DNA of 64,000 nt. It comes from Castor canadensis. Its lineage: Eukaryota; Chordata; Mammalia; Rodentia; Castoridae. The translations under genes were made by a program, and so were the position numbers. The notes under the pieces were generated by a model. It was not told the origin of the DNA. It made no database searches and saw nothing but the letters and a program-made list of their open reading frames with translations. The stretch lies in assembly GCF_047511655.1 (NCBI RefSeq), contig NC_133386.1:170397146-170461145 (forward strand), read 5' to 3'. Positions 33,247 to 44,977 of this stretch are shown here, piece by piece. How positions within the stretch are numbered: position 1 is the stretch's first letter; every line of letters starts with the position of its first letter.

Positions 33247-34137
33247 GCCTCCCCCAAAAGTGTCAAGAAGTAGTACTTATCATTACCTCTCTTCCTTCTC
33301 TTCTTCCTTTTTCCTTTCAAACTGATCATGGACCACTAATCAATTTTGTGATCCACTAAGGGATTATAGTGGAAAACTCCACTTTGAAAAACACTGGTGT
33401 ACAGTGTTTAAAATCCTTGAACTTGTATGTTTAAATTTAGTGTGTGTAATACCTGTGTTTTTCTGTGAGAGAAAAATGTCTTTTGCTTTCCAAAGAACCC
33501 TTGATGAAAACAGAGTTCATAACCACTGATTTATGCATTTTATTTTTAATGGGACTTGAATTTTCAGGTTCATGCACATAACACATAGAAATTTACAATT
33601 ATTTTGAATGTGTCAGATCTCCGGCATGTCCTGTATCATTTGTTGTTAAACAAAGTTAATATTTGCAGAATCTTGGGGCAAGTGAAATGGATCCTTTAAA
33701 TCTCTTGTACCCATAGAAGGTGAAAAGCTGGGTGAGGTACACAAAAAGGATTTACTTGGTGAAGGAATTTTTAATAAAACCTTTATTTAAAGTCAGATAA
33801 GTCTAGATAATTCACAGAAAATAAAACAATATAAAGAAAAGAAGGTGAAGGTCACGAACAGATAATTTAAACAAATAACAACTCTAAAGGATGTTTATAA
33901 TTACAATAATAATGGAAAATAAAAGTTTTCGAAAGATTAAAACAACCAAAGTCAGATAAAATAAGAAGCAGGAAATATTTTTTATTTCCTTTTGTTACTT
34001 GGCTCATATCAAGTTGTTTTTTCTTTTTTAAACAACTGTCTTTGGTCATAGGAATGAAGAAAAGAGTGGTGAGCAGCAAAATCTTTCTGGATCTTTCAAT
34101 CCAGAAAATAAAAAAGAAATAAAATAGAGCATCTGGG

Positions 34138-34240
34138 CTGGCAGAGTGGCAGAGTGGCTTAAGTGGTCAAGCACCTGCCAACCAAGCAAGAGGCCCTGAG
34201 TTCAAACCCCAGTATCACACACACGTGCACACACACGAAG
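34138..34240 (+). mobile_element. tRNA-half SINE, plus strand
   Basis: Reads 'ggctggcagagtggcagagt', 'ggcttaagtggtcaagcacc', 'gccctgagttcaaaccccag', then a CA-rich tail. The repeated 'ggcagagt' near the start is a small internal duplication. Confidence 0.85.
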
Positions 34241-35375
34241 AGCATCACCAAAGCATTGATACCAATAGAATAAATATCATAACTGTTTTCATGACAAAAG
34301 ATATAGCAGAAAACTTAAAATTTGTGGGAGTAAATGTCCAGGGAGGTAACAGAAAAGAGGTTACAAGATGACCAATATTGTTTTGAGCTGCAAAATTATT
34401 TAACTAGTTTGAGGAACAGAGAATTCAAACTCAACTTCTGGAGTAAATTACCAAGATATCTCAAGATTAATTATTTTCTGGTGACATTTTTCCTGTTGTC
34501 TCCCTTCATCTTTTCTGTTGTCTTTCTCTATAGCTGCATTGGGAACAGTATCTTATCTGTGTCCTAGGAATCCTTAGCCCCATCTTAGAAGAGGAAGGCT
34601 CTATGTCAACAGGCCGATGGGCCTGGCCTGCTACAAAAGATGAAAGACTTCTCTAAGTAGGCTATTTATTATGAGCTACATGTGCCCCTCCTTTGAACAA
34701 TTCTAGCAGTTGGAGCAAAGAACTCATTACTATAACAGTCAAAGAATGAAAAGTGGCTGCTGTGATGAGTCTTCCTTTTTCACTTTAGTAGCACAATTAA
34801 TATTTTACTATATATTTTTGTTGTGAATAGACTAAAACCATGTTGTGCCTCCAAAAAAACAGGCATGCAGAGAAGAGGGGAGGAAGGTTCAGAATTCCAC
34901 AGCTCCAACACACCTGCTGTTCTCCTTTGTGGAAGGAACCCAGTGTTGCTTTCATTTGCTTGGCTGGCTTTCAGGATGGCTAGGAGGGGAGGGGGCTCCT
35001 GCAGGCACTGACTTATGCTTCCCTCATGCACAGGCCATATGGCAACACAAATGTGCATGTGTAAATTAGGGTTGGTGGCTCTGCCCCTGGGCTTTCCATT
35101 TGGTGGCTTTGTCTCCAGTGGTCTTTGGTCGAAATTAGATGACCTCATGTCTCTTAGAAACAGGTGAATACAAATGGGAGAGCAGGGCACATGCCTAGTC
35201 TCTGCTAAAGCTGGGTTGTAATTCAGCAGGGGAGCAAAACTCTTCAGGGCAGGAGCTCAGAAATTTAGGGCAGGACTGACATTTGCTCTCTGCCCTGAGA
35301 TCATCTTCCTTTGGGCCCTCCTGCCCTATGCTGCCTCAAAGGAATTAGCTCTCATGGAGCCTTTCTTCCAGATGG
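34241..35375. other. Intronic DNA, no supported feature
   Basis: No known repeat. Open frames on both strands at 34780-35190 show no domain. Confidence 0.35.
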
Positions 35376-35519
35376 AACTGTAAAGGATCCAATATCTCCC
35401 AGGAAGCCACAACTTTGTGACTACTTTGCATTTTTCATTTTTTGAGTAACTGTAAAGGATCCAATATCTCCCAGGAAGCCACAACTTTGTGACTACTTTG
35501 CATTTTTCATTTTTTGAGT
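35376..35519 (+). repeat. Exact 72-bp tandem duplication
   Basis: Two identical head-to-tail 72-base units, 35376-35447 and 35448-35519, each begin aactgtaaaggatcc and end ttttttgagt. The next bases (aact) start a third copy, then diverge. No mismatch was found between units, so the duplication is recent or maintained. Its length is a multiple of three, so a minus-strand frame (35326-35667) runs through both copies, but that frame has no recognisable protein. Confidence 0.95.
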
Positions 35520-36244
35520 AACTCTTTTGCTTTCTTAGAGCCAGGTAGTCAGATGAGGGCTTCTCGATGCAAGCCCTACTTAGATTGTTCCCCACCCCTC
35601 GCCATTGCCCACCTCTGGTGGAGGAATAAATCCAGAGTTTGCTCACAGGGCTCAAGGTCTTACCCATTCTCAGGTCTGCCTTTGAGCTGCTGTTTCCACT
35701 GAATTAGCTCAGCTCAGGGATGTTCTATCCTCGTTCTTCCTGTATCCATCTAGAAAGATGTAGAATTTGGTCCCTTTTCTCAATTTCTTCACACTTCCTA
35801 CCTTCACTCTTAGCATCTATAAGTACTGTGAGGATTCTAATGATGCTTGGGGAGCCCACAGGATTTGTACTGCAGCAAGGCAAATGACCATGCAGAGTTA
35901 CTGCTGTGTCCCTCTTCTGGCAAGTTTCTGGCCAATTCTAAACAACCTAACATCTCCAGCTTTCTGTTCCCATTCCTCTGTCTTCTCACTTCCCTTTTTC
36001 CTTAACCCAAATTACATCTAAATTTTCACTCAGAACTCTTGAGCTCTCTTTGGTCACCTTCCTATTCTGCATGACCCATGTCCACAGGGTCACCTTCCAA
36101 GCCCAGGAAGCTCATCAAGCTCCCTTCCTCCAAACAAGACACTCCCCTCTTTAAGAGCTGTTAGGACAATGGCAATTCCACCCTGCTATTCAATTACATA
36201 CTTTCTGGGGGAAAAAAATCCCACTGAGTTTCCACTCTTTGAAT

Positions 36245-36338
36245 ATAAGGAACAGGGTTGAGGACACAGCTCAAGAGTGCTGGCCTAGCATGCACAACAT
36301 CTTGAGTTCCATCCCTAGCACTGCAAAAAATCAAACAG
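36245..36338 (+). mobile_element. ID-type SINE, plus strand
   Basis: A diverged ID: 'gggttgaggacacagctcaag', 'tggcctagcatgcacaacat', 'gagttccatccctagcactg', then an A-rich tail. Confidence 0.75.
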
Positions 36339-36639
36339 GGAACAAATATTTGTTATCTACAAGATAGAAATATTAGCAGCTATCTTTTATGTTTTTTCTA
36401 AAACACATTCTGAGTTATATACATTATGGAGCTAGAAAGGAAGTTTAAAAATTTGTTTTAGTAAGGAAGTTATTTTAACCACTCAGGGGCCTTGAGGGGC
36501 AATAGGAAAAACAGAATTAAATTCAGAGCTGGGGTATAGTTTTGGGGGCTTTGCTGCTTGGCAGCTGTAAGACCTTGGCTTTGGGCCAATCACTTTCCCA
36601 CTTTTGTATGCTGGTACTTTATATATTTAAATTTTAGAG

Positions 36640-38500
36640 CTTCTGAAACATTTAAGAAAGCTGTTTATACACAGATGTCTGTATGAGAAAGTTTTTTTTT
36701 TTTTAAATATCTCTGTTCCCCAGTTCTACCTGTCCAAGGTGGTTTGGACTTTTTCTCTATTAGGAGGTCAGCTGCCTCACTTCACGACATCATCTTGAGA
36801 TTAAGTATCCCATCCTTCAACTGGGCTCACCTTGCCAAGAGTCTCAAAGCTGCCTCCATCTTTGAAACCAAATTGTGTCAACGATGACACTGTAGACTTT
36901 CTAAGGTCCTAGGGCACAAAAGTATTGGTTTAATGGCTTTGCAAAATCTTTCATCAGATGTCAGAAAAGTGATGGTTAGTAATTTATTGTACTCTGAAAG
37001 GCTTTTATAGGAAAGGAAATGGGTGGCATTTACCATCCCAGAAGCTTCCATCCAGTTCTTGTTTTTCTTGCTGGTTTTCCTCCTGACTAAAGGAAGTAGC
37101 ATTTCTTTCAAGACTTTTCCCTTCTCCTTTGTGTTTCACGGCCATTTTTGTTAACTCACTAATTTCATTAAGGGCAGACTTTACTGTCACATACTTTAGA
37201 TTGCAAGTTTTCCCAGAATCAAGTAAGAAGGTGAAAGGAAATCAATGAAAATCAGTTGCTAAATAAAGGTCGTTCTGCTTGCTTTTTCCTTTCTAGTTTC
37301 CTCACTCATTTATTCTCTTTCTCTGGAAAACACTCTTCAGGTGACTTCATATGATCACCCTCTCCCTTTCTCAATGTAAAATGATAACCCAAAAGCTTGC
37401 TTTTCTGTGTGTTCATGCCTCCCCTGCCCACTGTACTTTTATTTCCATGGTGGTTTTCTCAGAAAGCCCTAAGGGCATTTTGAGATGAGATTTGGGAGGA
37501 AAACTCAATGCAATATAAAATTACCTTACAACCATCTCAGAGTAGGAGGAATACTTAAAACAGCCAGGAAAAACCCAAGGGAGTCTGGGCTGGGGTGAGG
37601 AGGCACAAAGAGCATTTTGTCTTTTCCCATGTGCCTCTGTGCCCAATGTGGCTGCCTTACTGTTGCCTTCCTTCATGACCTTCTTCTGTGTCTTTACTTC
37701 TTCCACCCTCTCCTTTTTTATGGAACTGAAGGATGTTAGATTTGGAGCCTGGACCATGGGACTCACTAAGGCCAACCCTTGGCAAAGGAAGGTAAGTGGA
37801 TTAGAGAAGTTACCATTATGAGAAATTTCACCCAGGCATTGTGTTTGTTCATCCACTTACTAGCTAGGTACTCTTGGATAAATCTCTTGACTGCACTGCG
37901 ATGTATGCTGCATTGGTAACTGGGGACAGTCATATGATCCTTGTGGCATTATTATGAAGTTAACTGAGCTATAAATGTTGTATTCCTAGGCAAGTGCCTA
38001 GGGAATTAGCCAAAATCTTTAGCTATTATGGCAACTCAATAGAGATATATCTGAATTAGTTCTTGTAAGAGCTTTCTTACTATACAGACACTGTTAACTA
38101 TTTTGGTTTTGAGTCATCTACTTTAATCCATCTGGTGCTCTGCTTTCTGATGTTTTAAGTCTTCATGGTTTTTGACCTTGTGGTTGGCTTTTTAGTTTAT
38201 GACCTTATCTGACCCTTGGAATTAATACTGTACTTTAAATTCTACTGGGTTCCCTGAGGACCCATGTGTGGAACACAGATGGGTATAGGGAGTGGATAGT
38301 TTTTGATTTGTCCTTGAAGTAGGTGTAGGATTTGGGTCTATGGATAAGGCAGAAGGGAGTTCTAGGAAGATGAAACAGCGTGAGCAAAACTAGAAGCAGG
38401 GACTTGTAAGATGTGTTTGGGGAATTGTTTGGTAGGATATACACCATTTGGAGGCTACAGGGAAGACTTTCATTCTGTGAAATGCTGCTAAGAGGTAAAC
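36640..38500. other. Intronic DNA, no supported feature
   Basis: Minus-strand frames at 36878-37190 and 37521-37856 reach 111 codons but have no domain signature that I know. A few MIR-like words near 37850-37990 are too weak to call. Confidence 0.35.
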
Positions 38501-39130
38501 TGAGGAAAAGTGATAGGATTTGTCTACATAAGATTCTTTTGTAAACAGTATTACTCAGATGTAAAGAATGAAATCATTACACGTGTGCATGGAAACAATG
38601 CTAGGAATCTCTCTGTACAGCTATCCTTATGTCAAACTAGCAAAAACACTATGTCTTTCTTATTATTGCTTATGTGTTCTCTTCAACAAAATTTGAGCAG
38701 AAGGCAGAACAGGTTCTGCCTGGAAGTGGGAGGGAGGTGAGGGGGGAAGGAACGGGTAGGGGGCAGGGGGGAGAAATGGCCCAAACAGTGTATGCGTATA
38801 TGCATAAGAAAAAGAATAAAATCATGTCATTTGAAGGAAAACAGATGGAACTGGAGATAATCATTTTAAGCGAAGTAAGTCAGATTCAGAAAGACAAGCA
38901 TGGCATGTTTTCTTGCACATGTGCACACGTGGAACCTAGAAAAAAAGAGCAAACATGAAAATAGAAGGAACAATTCCAGGGAAGAGGGAGGGGACTGAGA
39001 AGAGGGATGAGGGTAAGAGAGGGTATTAGGGGGTGAATATGACCAATTTATATTATATGCGTGTATGAAAATGTCACAGTGAAACCTATTATTTTCTATA
39101 ACTAATACATACTAATAAAAAAAGGATGCA
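38500..39130 (+). mobile_element. Older L1: ORF2 C-terminal end plus 3' UTR, split by a nested L1
   Basis: ORF2-like residues QYYSDVKNEI end at about 38574 and resume after the nested insert as MSFEGKQMELEIIILSEVSQ (from about 38824), the normal L1 ORF2 C-terminal order. It continues into a 3' UTR ('gagggtattagggggtgaat', 'gtcacagtgaaacctattatt') ending in an A-rich tail near 39125. The nested young copy occupies 38577-38810. Confidence 0.8.
38577..38810 (+). mobile_element. Young L1 3' UTR fragment nested in an older L1
   Basis: Flanking copies aaagaatgaaatca (38563-38576) and aaagaataaaatca (38811-38824) differ at one base and form the target-site duplication. The insert contains 'cagctatccttatgtcaaac', the G-rich purine tract and 'gcgtatatgcataag'. 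It is shorter and more diverged than the copies at 24.4 and 28.5 kb. Confidence 0.8.
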
Positions 39131-39179
39131 CTTGTGATCTCCTGAAAGGGCACTTTAATGGAGTAGAGAGGATACACAC

Positions 39180-39420
39180 CGTGTTGTAAGGTAGCAGTGG
39201 GCAAGTTGGGATAGACCATATATCCCCAAATGTCGGCCCTCATGCTATTTATTCTAGATTGTTAGAAAAATGAGACCGGTTGAAACTATTCCAGGAATAG
39301 GAGGAAGAGAATAAAGGAGAATGATGGAGGCATGAATTCAACTATGATATATTGTTAGAAATTTTGTAAATGTCAGTGTACCCCCAGAATAATAATAATA
39401 AAAAAAGAAAAAAAAGAGGC
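39180..39420 (+). mobile_element. L1 3' UTR end, another subfamily
   Basis: Shows 'ttgaaactattccaggaatag', 'ggaggcatgaattcaactatg', 'gtcagtgtacccccagaata', then an AAT/A-rich tail at 39390-39417. Similar text in complement occurs at 25.8 kb. Confidence 0.6.
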
Positions 39421-39534
39421 AAAATAAGAAATACAATGTTAATGTAGTGTTTTTTAATAAAGCTTTTTGTTTTTTAACTTTTAATGGCTATCTCATAGCC
39501 TTTATTGGTGTCAAAATGGCTTTTCTTTTAGGAA

Positions 39535-39690
39535 ATGGTGATAGTTCTCAACCCTGGTTACACATTAGAACACTTGAGCAACTTTTAGAAATAATGGGAT
39601 CTTGATCCTCCCAGTAGAGGTAATTGTTTTGATTTGATGCTTTACATAATCTTACTTGGCAAAATTAGAAGTTAGAAACACTTGATTCAT
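39535..39690 (+). repeat. MER5A-like element
   Basis: Shows 'gtgatagttctcaaccctgg', 'ttacacattagaacacttgag', 'caacttttagaaataatggg', the start of a MER5A. Confidence 0.6.
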
Positions 39691-39699
39691 TGCCCAACC

Positions 39700-40855
39700 T
39701 TGTTTGCTTGCTTTTTTCCTGTTTCTCTTTTTTTCCTCCCATTGAATATTTGTCTTACAGATTTGCGAAATTCAAGTGTCAGGGACCCAGGTGGAGGTAC
39801 CTTTTTAGATGACAGAAAAGGTTCATTTTAGCATTCCCTGGAAAGGGTCAGTTCTACTGGTGCTTGCTGGTTATCATTTGGTGTATTTACAGTTTAAGAA
39901 CACTGTGTTTGTATAAAGGAAGGCTGCCCTGTCTTCCTGAATCAAGCATCACTGAAGGTTCCATGAATGTAAAGCACCTAGGACATCCTACACTTTGGGC
40001 TTTTTTGGCTTCCCTGTAGGGAGGGGCTTCTTGTGGTTCAGTGGTATCTTCCATTCTAGCTGTTCACAGGATGTCTTGTATTTTCTGACCTTGAAGGTGA
40101 AGCATCTTTTTACTGACAATTGCAGGTCTGAAATGGGGTACCAAATCAGTGAGACATTCTCATTTCAGCTTCTATTTTAATGTTTAAAGGTCAGCGTGGG
40201 AAACATCTTAAATGCAAAGCATTTAATTTCCATTAGAGTTAAAGGTTTCTAAGCCTGTGTTATGGCCAATAAAAATGGTGATGTTAAATCAGTTAATGTT
40301 CTCTTTCTTACATGAATATTTTATATGAAGAACATAGGAAGAAAAATCTATATGTTTAGTCAACGTTATGTCCGGTGGTTATTGAGAAGTTGTCTCCTTG
40401 GGTTATTAGATGAAGAACTTTTGTGTATCCAAAATGTGAAAAGAATTACATATATTGTTCTTGAAACTTGTTTTGCAGACTAAGTATACTGGCTAAATCT
40501 TGCTAATATAGGCATTCCTTGAATTACTAACACCCTTACAGACTTGCTATAAATAAAACTGTGTGGGTTGAACTATGCAGAGGCTACTGGGAGGCAAGAA
40601 ATTGTTGTTTATGGGCAATGCTCTAGAGTTATAATTAATATTGAAGTATGCAGTGGTGGTAAGGGGAGTCTTTTGACTAACATGAATACACTTACCCAGC
40701 TGGCTGCATCAGTTAGTGCTGGTCATTTGCTCCATGACTGACAGCATGGTATGCTGGTTAGAAGACTGATTAACTTCTCCCACCAACATTGTTTCCAAAT
40801 GTGTCGGTGTCTGTCCAACTTGTTATTATGATTTGTTAATTTGTTGAGATGTTAA
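39700..40855. other. Intronic DNA, no supported feature
   Basis: No repeat or gene recognised. Immediately followed by the hairpin at 40862. Confidence 0.35.
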
Positions 40856-40861
40856 TAAGCT

Positions 40862-40907
40862 GATCACTGTCCATAAATGTTTCTGTAAACATTTATGGAT
40901 AGTGATC
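40862..40907. other. 21-bp-stem hairpin (near-perfect inverted repeat, 4-base loop)
   Basis: Arms 40862-40882 and 40887-40907 are complementary at 20 of 21 positions, and the odd pair is a G-U wobble when read as RNA. The loop is ctgt. It lies just before a MIR. It could be a snap-back duplication, a degraded MITE core or a small-RNA-like hairpin; sequence alone does not decide. Confidence 0.9.
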
Positions 40908-41070
40908 CACTGTGAGATAGGTCCTATTATTCTCTCCTTTTTACAAATAAGGAAGCTGAGATTCAGGGGGTCTGATTTACTTGCCTGAGTTAGTAAGTGG
41001 CAGGGTCAGGGTTTGAACCTAGGAAATCTGATTTCAGCTATAGTCCTCACCAACATCCTCTACTGCCATG
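40908..41070 (+). repeat. MIR element
   Basis: Shows 'ctcctttttacaaataagga', 'agctgagattcagggggtct', 'agtggcagggtcagggtttg', 'aacctaggaaatctgatttc'. Confidence 0.85.
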
Positions 41071-41109
41071 GTAATACCTGATCCTGGTGTTTGAAGACTT
41101 TCCAATTGG

Positions 41110-41226
41110 GAATATGACCAGGTGTGTAGTGTACTTCTATAATCCCAGCCCTCAGGCTTCTGAGGCAGGAGGATGAAGAGTTCCGGGCAAGCCTGGGCTA
41201 TTGCCTATTATAAAACAAAAAAGGGG
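41110..41226 (+). mobile_element. B1-type SINE, plus strand
   Basis: Shows 'gaccaggtgtgtagtgtact', 'tctataatcccagccctcag', 'ctgaggcaggaggatgaaga', ending 'ataaaacaaaaaag'. Confidence 0.8.
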
Positions 41227-42290
41227 GAGTATGAATAAAATTTGCAGCAGCCAACTTTGGGGAACATGAATCCTATGAGAGAGTTCCCATTTAAAGCATT
41301 TGATTTTCAGATGGCTTGGGGAAATGCTTCAGGAAACTTGGCAGCAAAGAAACCAGAGTTGCTTAGTTTATCCTGGAGCTTCCCAAGTTTACTAAGAATG
41401 CCTCTTAACTCTTTGTAGACTAATCTAAGGATATGACTTTTGATGATTCAGAATAATTCTAGAAGAAAATGTGTCCCTTATTTAGGATTATTGTGCATTC
41501 ACTTAGCAAATATATGAATATATAAAAACTTCTCATGGCTTTGGTCTTTTTATTTTAAATTATAGTATGCTCTACGAAATTATGTTATTTATTAAATGAA
41601 TTATTTGTTCTTATCAACAGGCCAGGCATTGTTTTAGGCATTGGAGAAACAAATAAAGTGACAATTATAATGAAAATGTTAACAGCTTTAGAGGTCCCTG
41701 TGACCCATTGGAACAGCTCTGCCACACTGAGGTTCAGATGTTGTATCCATCTTTGCCTGCTCATCCTTCTAGATGGTCTTGTAGAGAGTGAGGATGGTGA
41801 ATATGTCTAGCACTGCTAGTCAGGGTATTCATGCTTATAAAAAGAAAATCTCCAGAATCTGGAAGCTTATGGAAACAGAAAATATTTGATATTCTCTGGA
41901 AATGTCCTAGAAAACTGAGATAGCTATTGACAAAGGGCCCCTGACACCACAATTTCTTAATTGAGTAAATCTGCTACCTGGTATTTTTTTTTTATTAACC
42001 GCCACTTTCAATTAGCACACAAGCTTAGAAGTCTATTAAGTTATAATTTGTAGCTCTGAAGATCATCATTATTTATGAGTTCTATAGCATCATTAATTGC
42101 CTCCAGAATCATACAAAAGTTAAGCTATGTGCAGTAAGGATCTAAAATAGAATTATATTGTTTTATAACATAGTAATTTATGAAATGGGCATTCCATCAA
42201 TGATTGATAATATTGTAAAAGGAATTTTAAAAATATGTGTAGTATCTATCATAGGTGTGTAATGTAGTTCACTTACCCTTCCTTCTGGTG
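41227..42290. other. Intronic DNA, no supported feature
   Basis: AT-rich. A MIR-like trace near 41600-41660 ('aggcattgttttaggcattgg') is too short for a firm call. Confidence 0.35.
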
Positions 42291-42299
42291 ATGGATTTC

Positions 42300-42695
42300 T
42301 ATAGATGACTTCTCTTAACCCCTACCATAAACACGTGATGGATGCCTTTCATGTAAATCACTGGTTATGTCTCTGATTATTTCTTTAGAGTAAATTCTTG
42401 GAATAGAGTTACTGAATTATAGAGGGAGCACATTTTTAAGGCTTCCAATTCATGCTAGCAAATTATCTTCCCTAAGTGTTGGAGCAATGCAGGAGGGGGC
42501 CCATTTGTCTGCACCCTTAAGGTGTTGGGTATTGTTGTTAAAAGCAAGCCAATAGAAGACAGTTGCCAATCTGATAGTTGAAAATGATATCATATTGTTG
42601 TTTTCATGTGCATTTCTTTATCAGTGGAGAAGCTGAACTTTGTTTGTCATGTGTTTATTAGTCATTTGTTAGTGATCTTTGTGCATTTTTTAAAA
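42300..42695 (-). mobile_element. Old L1M/HAL1-type 3' end, minus strand
   Basis: Complement of an old L1-like end: 'tggaatagagttactgaatt', 'catgctagcaaattatcttcc', 'gtgcatttctttatcagtgg', 'gtcatgtgtttattagtcat'. Confidence 0.55.
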
Positions 42696-42699
42696 TTAA

Positions 42700-42840
42700 C
42701 GTACTTCCTTCCTTCCTTCATCTTGCTATGTAGCTCAGGCTGGACTTGAATTCACTTCTCTATGTAGCCCAGAATGGTTTCATGATCCTCTTGCCTCAGC
42801 CTCCTGAGTGCTGGGATTGCAGGTTTGTGCCACCAAGTCT
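42700..42840 (-). mobile_element. B1-type SINE, minus strand
   Basis: Complement of B1: 'cttgctatgtagctcaggctg', 'tatgtagcccagaatggtttc', 'cagcctcctgagtgctggga'. The 'tatgtagc' stretch appears twice, as in B1 copies with the internal tandem duplication. Confidence 0.8.
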
Positions 42841-42842
42841 AA

Positions 42843-42948
42843 CTTCTTCTTCTTCTTCTTCTTCTTTTTTTTTTTTTGGTGGTACTGGGGCTTGAACTCA
42901 GGGCTTCATGCTTGCTAGTCAAGTGCTCTACCACTTGAACCACTATTT
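42843..42948 (-). mobile_element. (CTT)n tract and tRNA-half SINE, minus strand
   Basis: A CTT repeat (42844-42867) and T-run form the tail of a minus-strand tRNA half: 'ggtggtactggggcttgaac', 'catgcttgctagtcaagtgc', 'ctaccacttgaaccac'. Confidence 0.85.
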
Positions 42949-42999
42949 TTCCTAATTAACAGGCAACTTGTCATTTGCCTTTTAATTTTTATGTTTTTT

Positions 43000-44360
43000 A
43001 AATGTCTGATATTTAATATAGCCAATTCAATGAATCTTTTCCTTTATGGCTTCTTTTCCTTTGTGCATTATTGATAAAAGTGATAAAATATTGCCCAAGG
43101 TAAATCTACCTTCCCTTGTGTCTTGTTTCAGTTCAGAAAGAGAAGTAAAGTTGTGGCCCTGGTAGGTTACATTATACATTCCACATTCCTTCAGAAATAT
43201 TTATTGAGTGCTCACCATGTTCTGTAAACTATATTAGACACTGGATTGCAAGTATGCAGCCAGGTTGCGTACATTATGGGTTCACAGATAGTCACAAATC
43301 TCACCTCATTGTTAGTCTTAGGTGTCAGATTACCTGTTTTGAATTTGGTTTCAGTATGTGTTTATATACTGTCCTTGGGTTGCCTGTCTCCACTTGCACT
43401 TAGAAGGCAAATTGCCATCCAGGCCTGCAGCCAGAAGGCGACCAAGGTCCTGCTGCAGTGGCAGGTGTGAACTCGAGCATTACTCCATCTGGTTCTGATC
43501 AAGAAGGAACAAGCTCTGTTTAGGGCACCCCCCTCCCCACCAGAACAGCCACATCTCTGACTGTCCTCCCTTCCTGGCTAACACGGCCCATGCTGGCACA
43601 GTCATTTTGTCCTCCTGAACTACATGACAGGTCAGAGCCTGAGACTGGACGCTTGTATACTTGGGCTTGTTTCTTTACATGGTTGCAATGGGACAGAGCA
43701 GGGAGAAGCTGGAAAACACAGATGATTCCTCCATATTTCAAAGACTCCTTTCAAGCAATAGCCAGCCCCAGACCCCCACAGGCTAAGGACCCCTCCTGAG
43801 GGAGAGTGGTCAACCCTGAGTGGATGCCCTGGAAACCCTCCGTGATGACTCACTGCCGTCTCAGGCTGCAGCACTTGTGGTGGTAGCGTTGATTGGTTAT
43901 CATTCAAGTCCCATGTGGGGGTAATTATACCTTCCTTGGATTTGGTTTCAACCCTTGCCTAAAGCTTGGAAATGCAGTTTTAAATATCATATTGTTGGGC
44001 AGCTGACCCCAATCTTGACATGCTCTCCTTTGGGATTTCATAAAGTTTGTAGTTTTTCTCCTAGTAAATCATCCTCATTCAAGACAAATAGTGGGTGGTT
44101 ATTTGTTAATAGTTGCTTTACAGAGAATAAAACTGAGACAGACTAATTTACCAACCACGTATGGTTGGTAGATAGGAGGGTGATTTTCCGTATGTTTTGG
44201 TTTTATCTGCAGCTGATTTCCAGCTGGGTTGTGAGGCAATAAAAATGCAGAGCCTTCTATTCAGAAAATCCATCCATCTGCTCATTGTGGACACTTGTCA
44301 TTCTGTCAGGATACATTACCGAGGTCACAAACTCCGTGTAAAATGCTGCAAGAGAACTTC
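43000..44360. other. Intronic DNA, no supported feature
   Basis: Frames up to 91 codons at 43520-43907 overlap on both strands in moderately GC-rich DNA. No domain is seen. Confidence 0.35.
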
Positions 44361-44374
44361 CTGCATTGTCTCTG

Positions 44375-44545
44375 CTCTGTCCAGTACAGTAGACACTAGC
44401 TGCATATGGCTATTGAGCATTTGAAATGTGGCTAGTGCAACTGAAGAGCTGAATTTTAAATTTTATTGAAGTTTTATTAACTTAAATTTAAATAGTCACA
44501 TGTGGCCAGAGAGTTCCATATTGGTAGTGCAGTTCTATAAAGCAG
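44375..44545 (+). repeat. MER3/MER58-type hAT element
   Basis: Shows 'gcatatggctattgagcattt', 'gaaatgtggctagtgcaactg' and, after an AT-rich centre, 'aaatagtcacatgtggccag'. This is the palindromic layout of this Charlie-derived group. The family name within the group is uncertain. Confidence 0.7.
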
Positions 44546-44564
44546 TGCATTCATGCTTTTTAAC

Positions 44565-44665
44565 CTTTTTGATTTATTTTTGCAGTGCTGAGGACCAAAC
44601 TCAGGACTTCTCGAATGCTGGGCATGCCCTCTACCACTAAACTAAAGACCCAGCCCAATATTTCA
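44565..44665 (-). mobile_element. ID-type SINE, minus strand
   Basis: Complement of ID: 'gcagtgctgaggaccaaactc', 'gaatgctgggcatgccctct', 'accactaaactaaagaccca'. Confidence 0.7.
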
Positions 44666-44749
44666 TTTTTAGAGCTGCTGCTTTTGACTTGCTGAATTGA
44701 TTTCATGACTCCCCAGTTTGAAGAACACTGCCCTATAGGCTCTGCCCCC

Positions 44750-44960
44750 ATCTCCAACCATTTCCTTTACCTCATCTTTTTTCTCTGTATCTGGCCTCTT
44801 GGCAGGTCTTTGCATGTGCTGTTCCCTCTGCCTGGTGTGCCTTTCCCTCTATCATCTCATGGCTGCATTTCTCACCTTCTCTGGTTTCTGCTTAGACGCT
44901 CACTAGAGAGGTCCTCCTGCTGTCATCCTACCCCATCTTTCTTATCTTACTTTGCTTTTC
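44750..44960 (+). repeat. L2 LINE fragment
   Basis: Shows 'ggcaggtctttgcatgtgct', 'gttccctctgcctggtgtgc', 'ctttccctctatcatctcat', a common L2 3' segment. Confidence 0.75.
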
Positions 44961-44977
44961 TCTGTATTAAGATAATA

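Noticed and set aside
34780..35190. 136-codon minus-strand frame
   Set aside because: No recognised domain, overlapping frames on the other strand, no splice or start context.
37521..37856. 111-codon minus-strand frame
   Set aside because: No family resemblance was found by eye, and no intron or poly(A) features that would mark a retrocopy.
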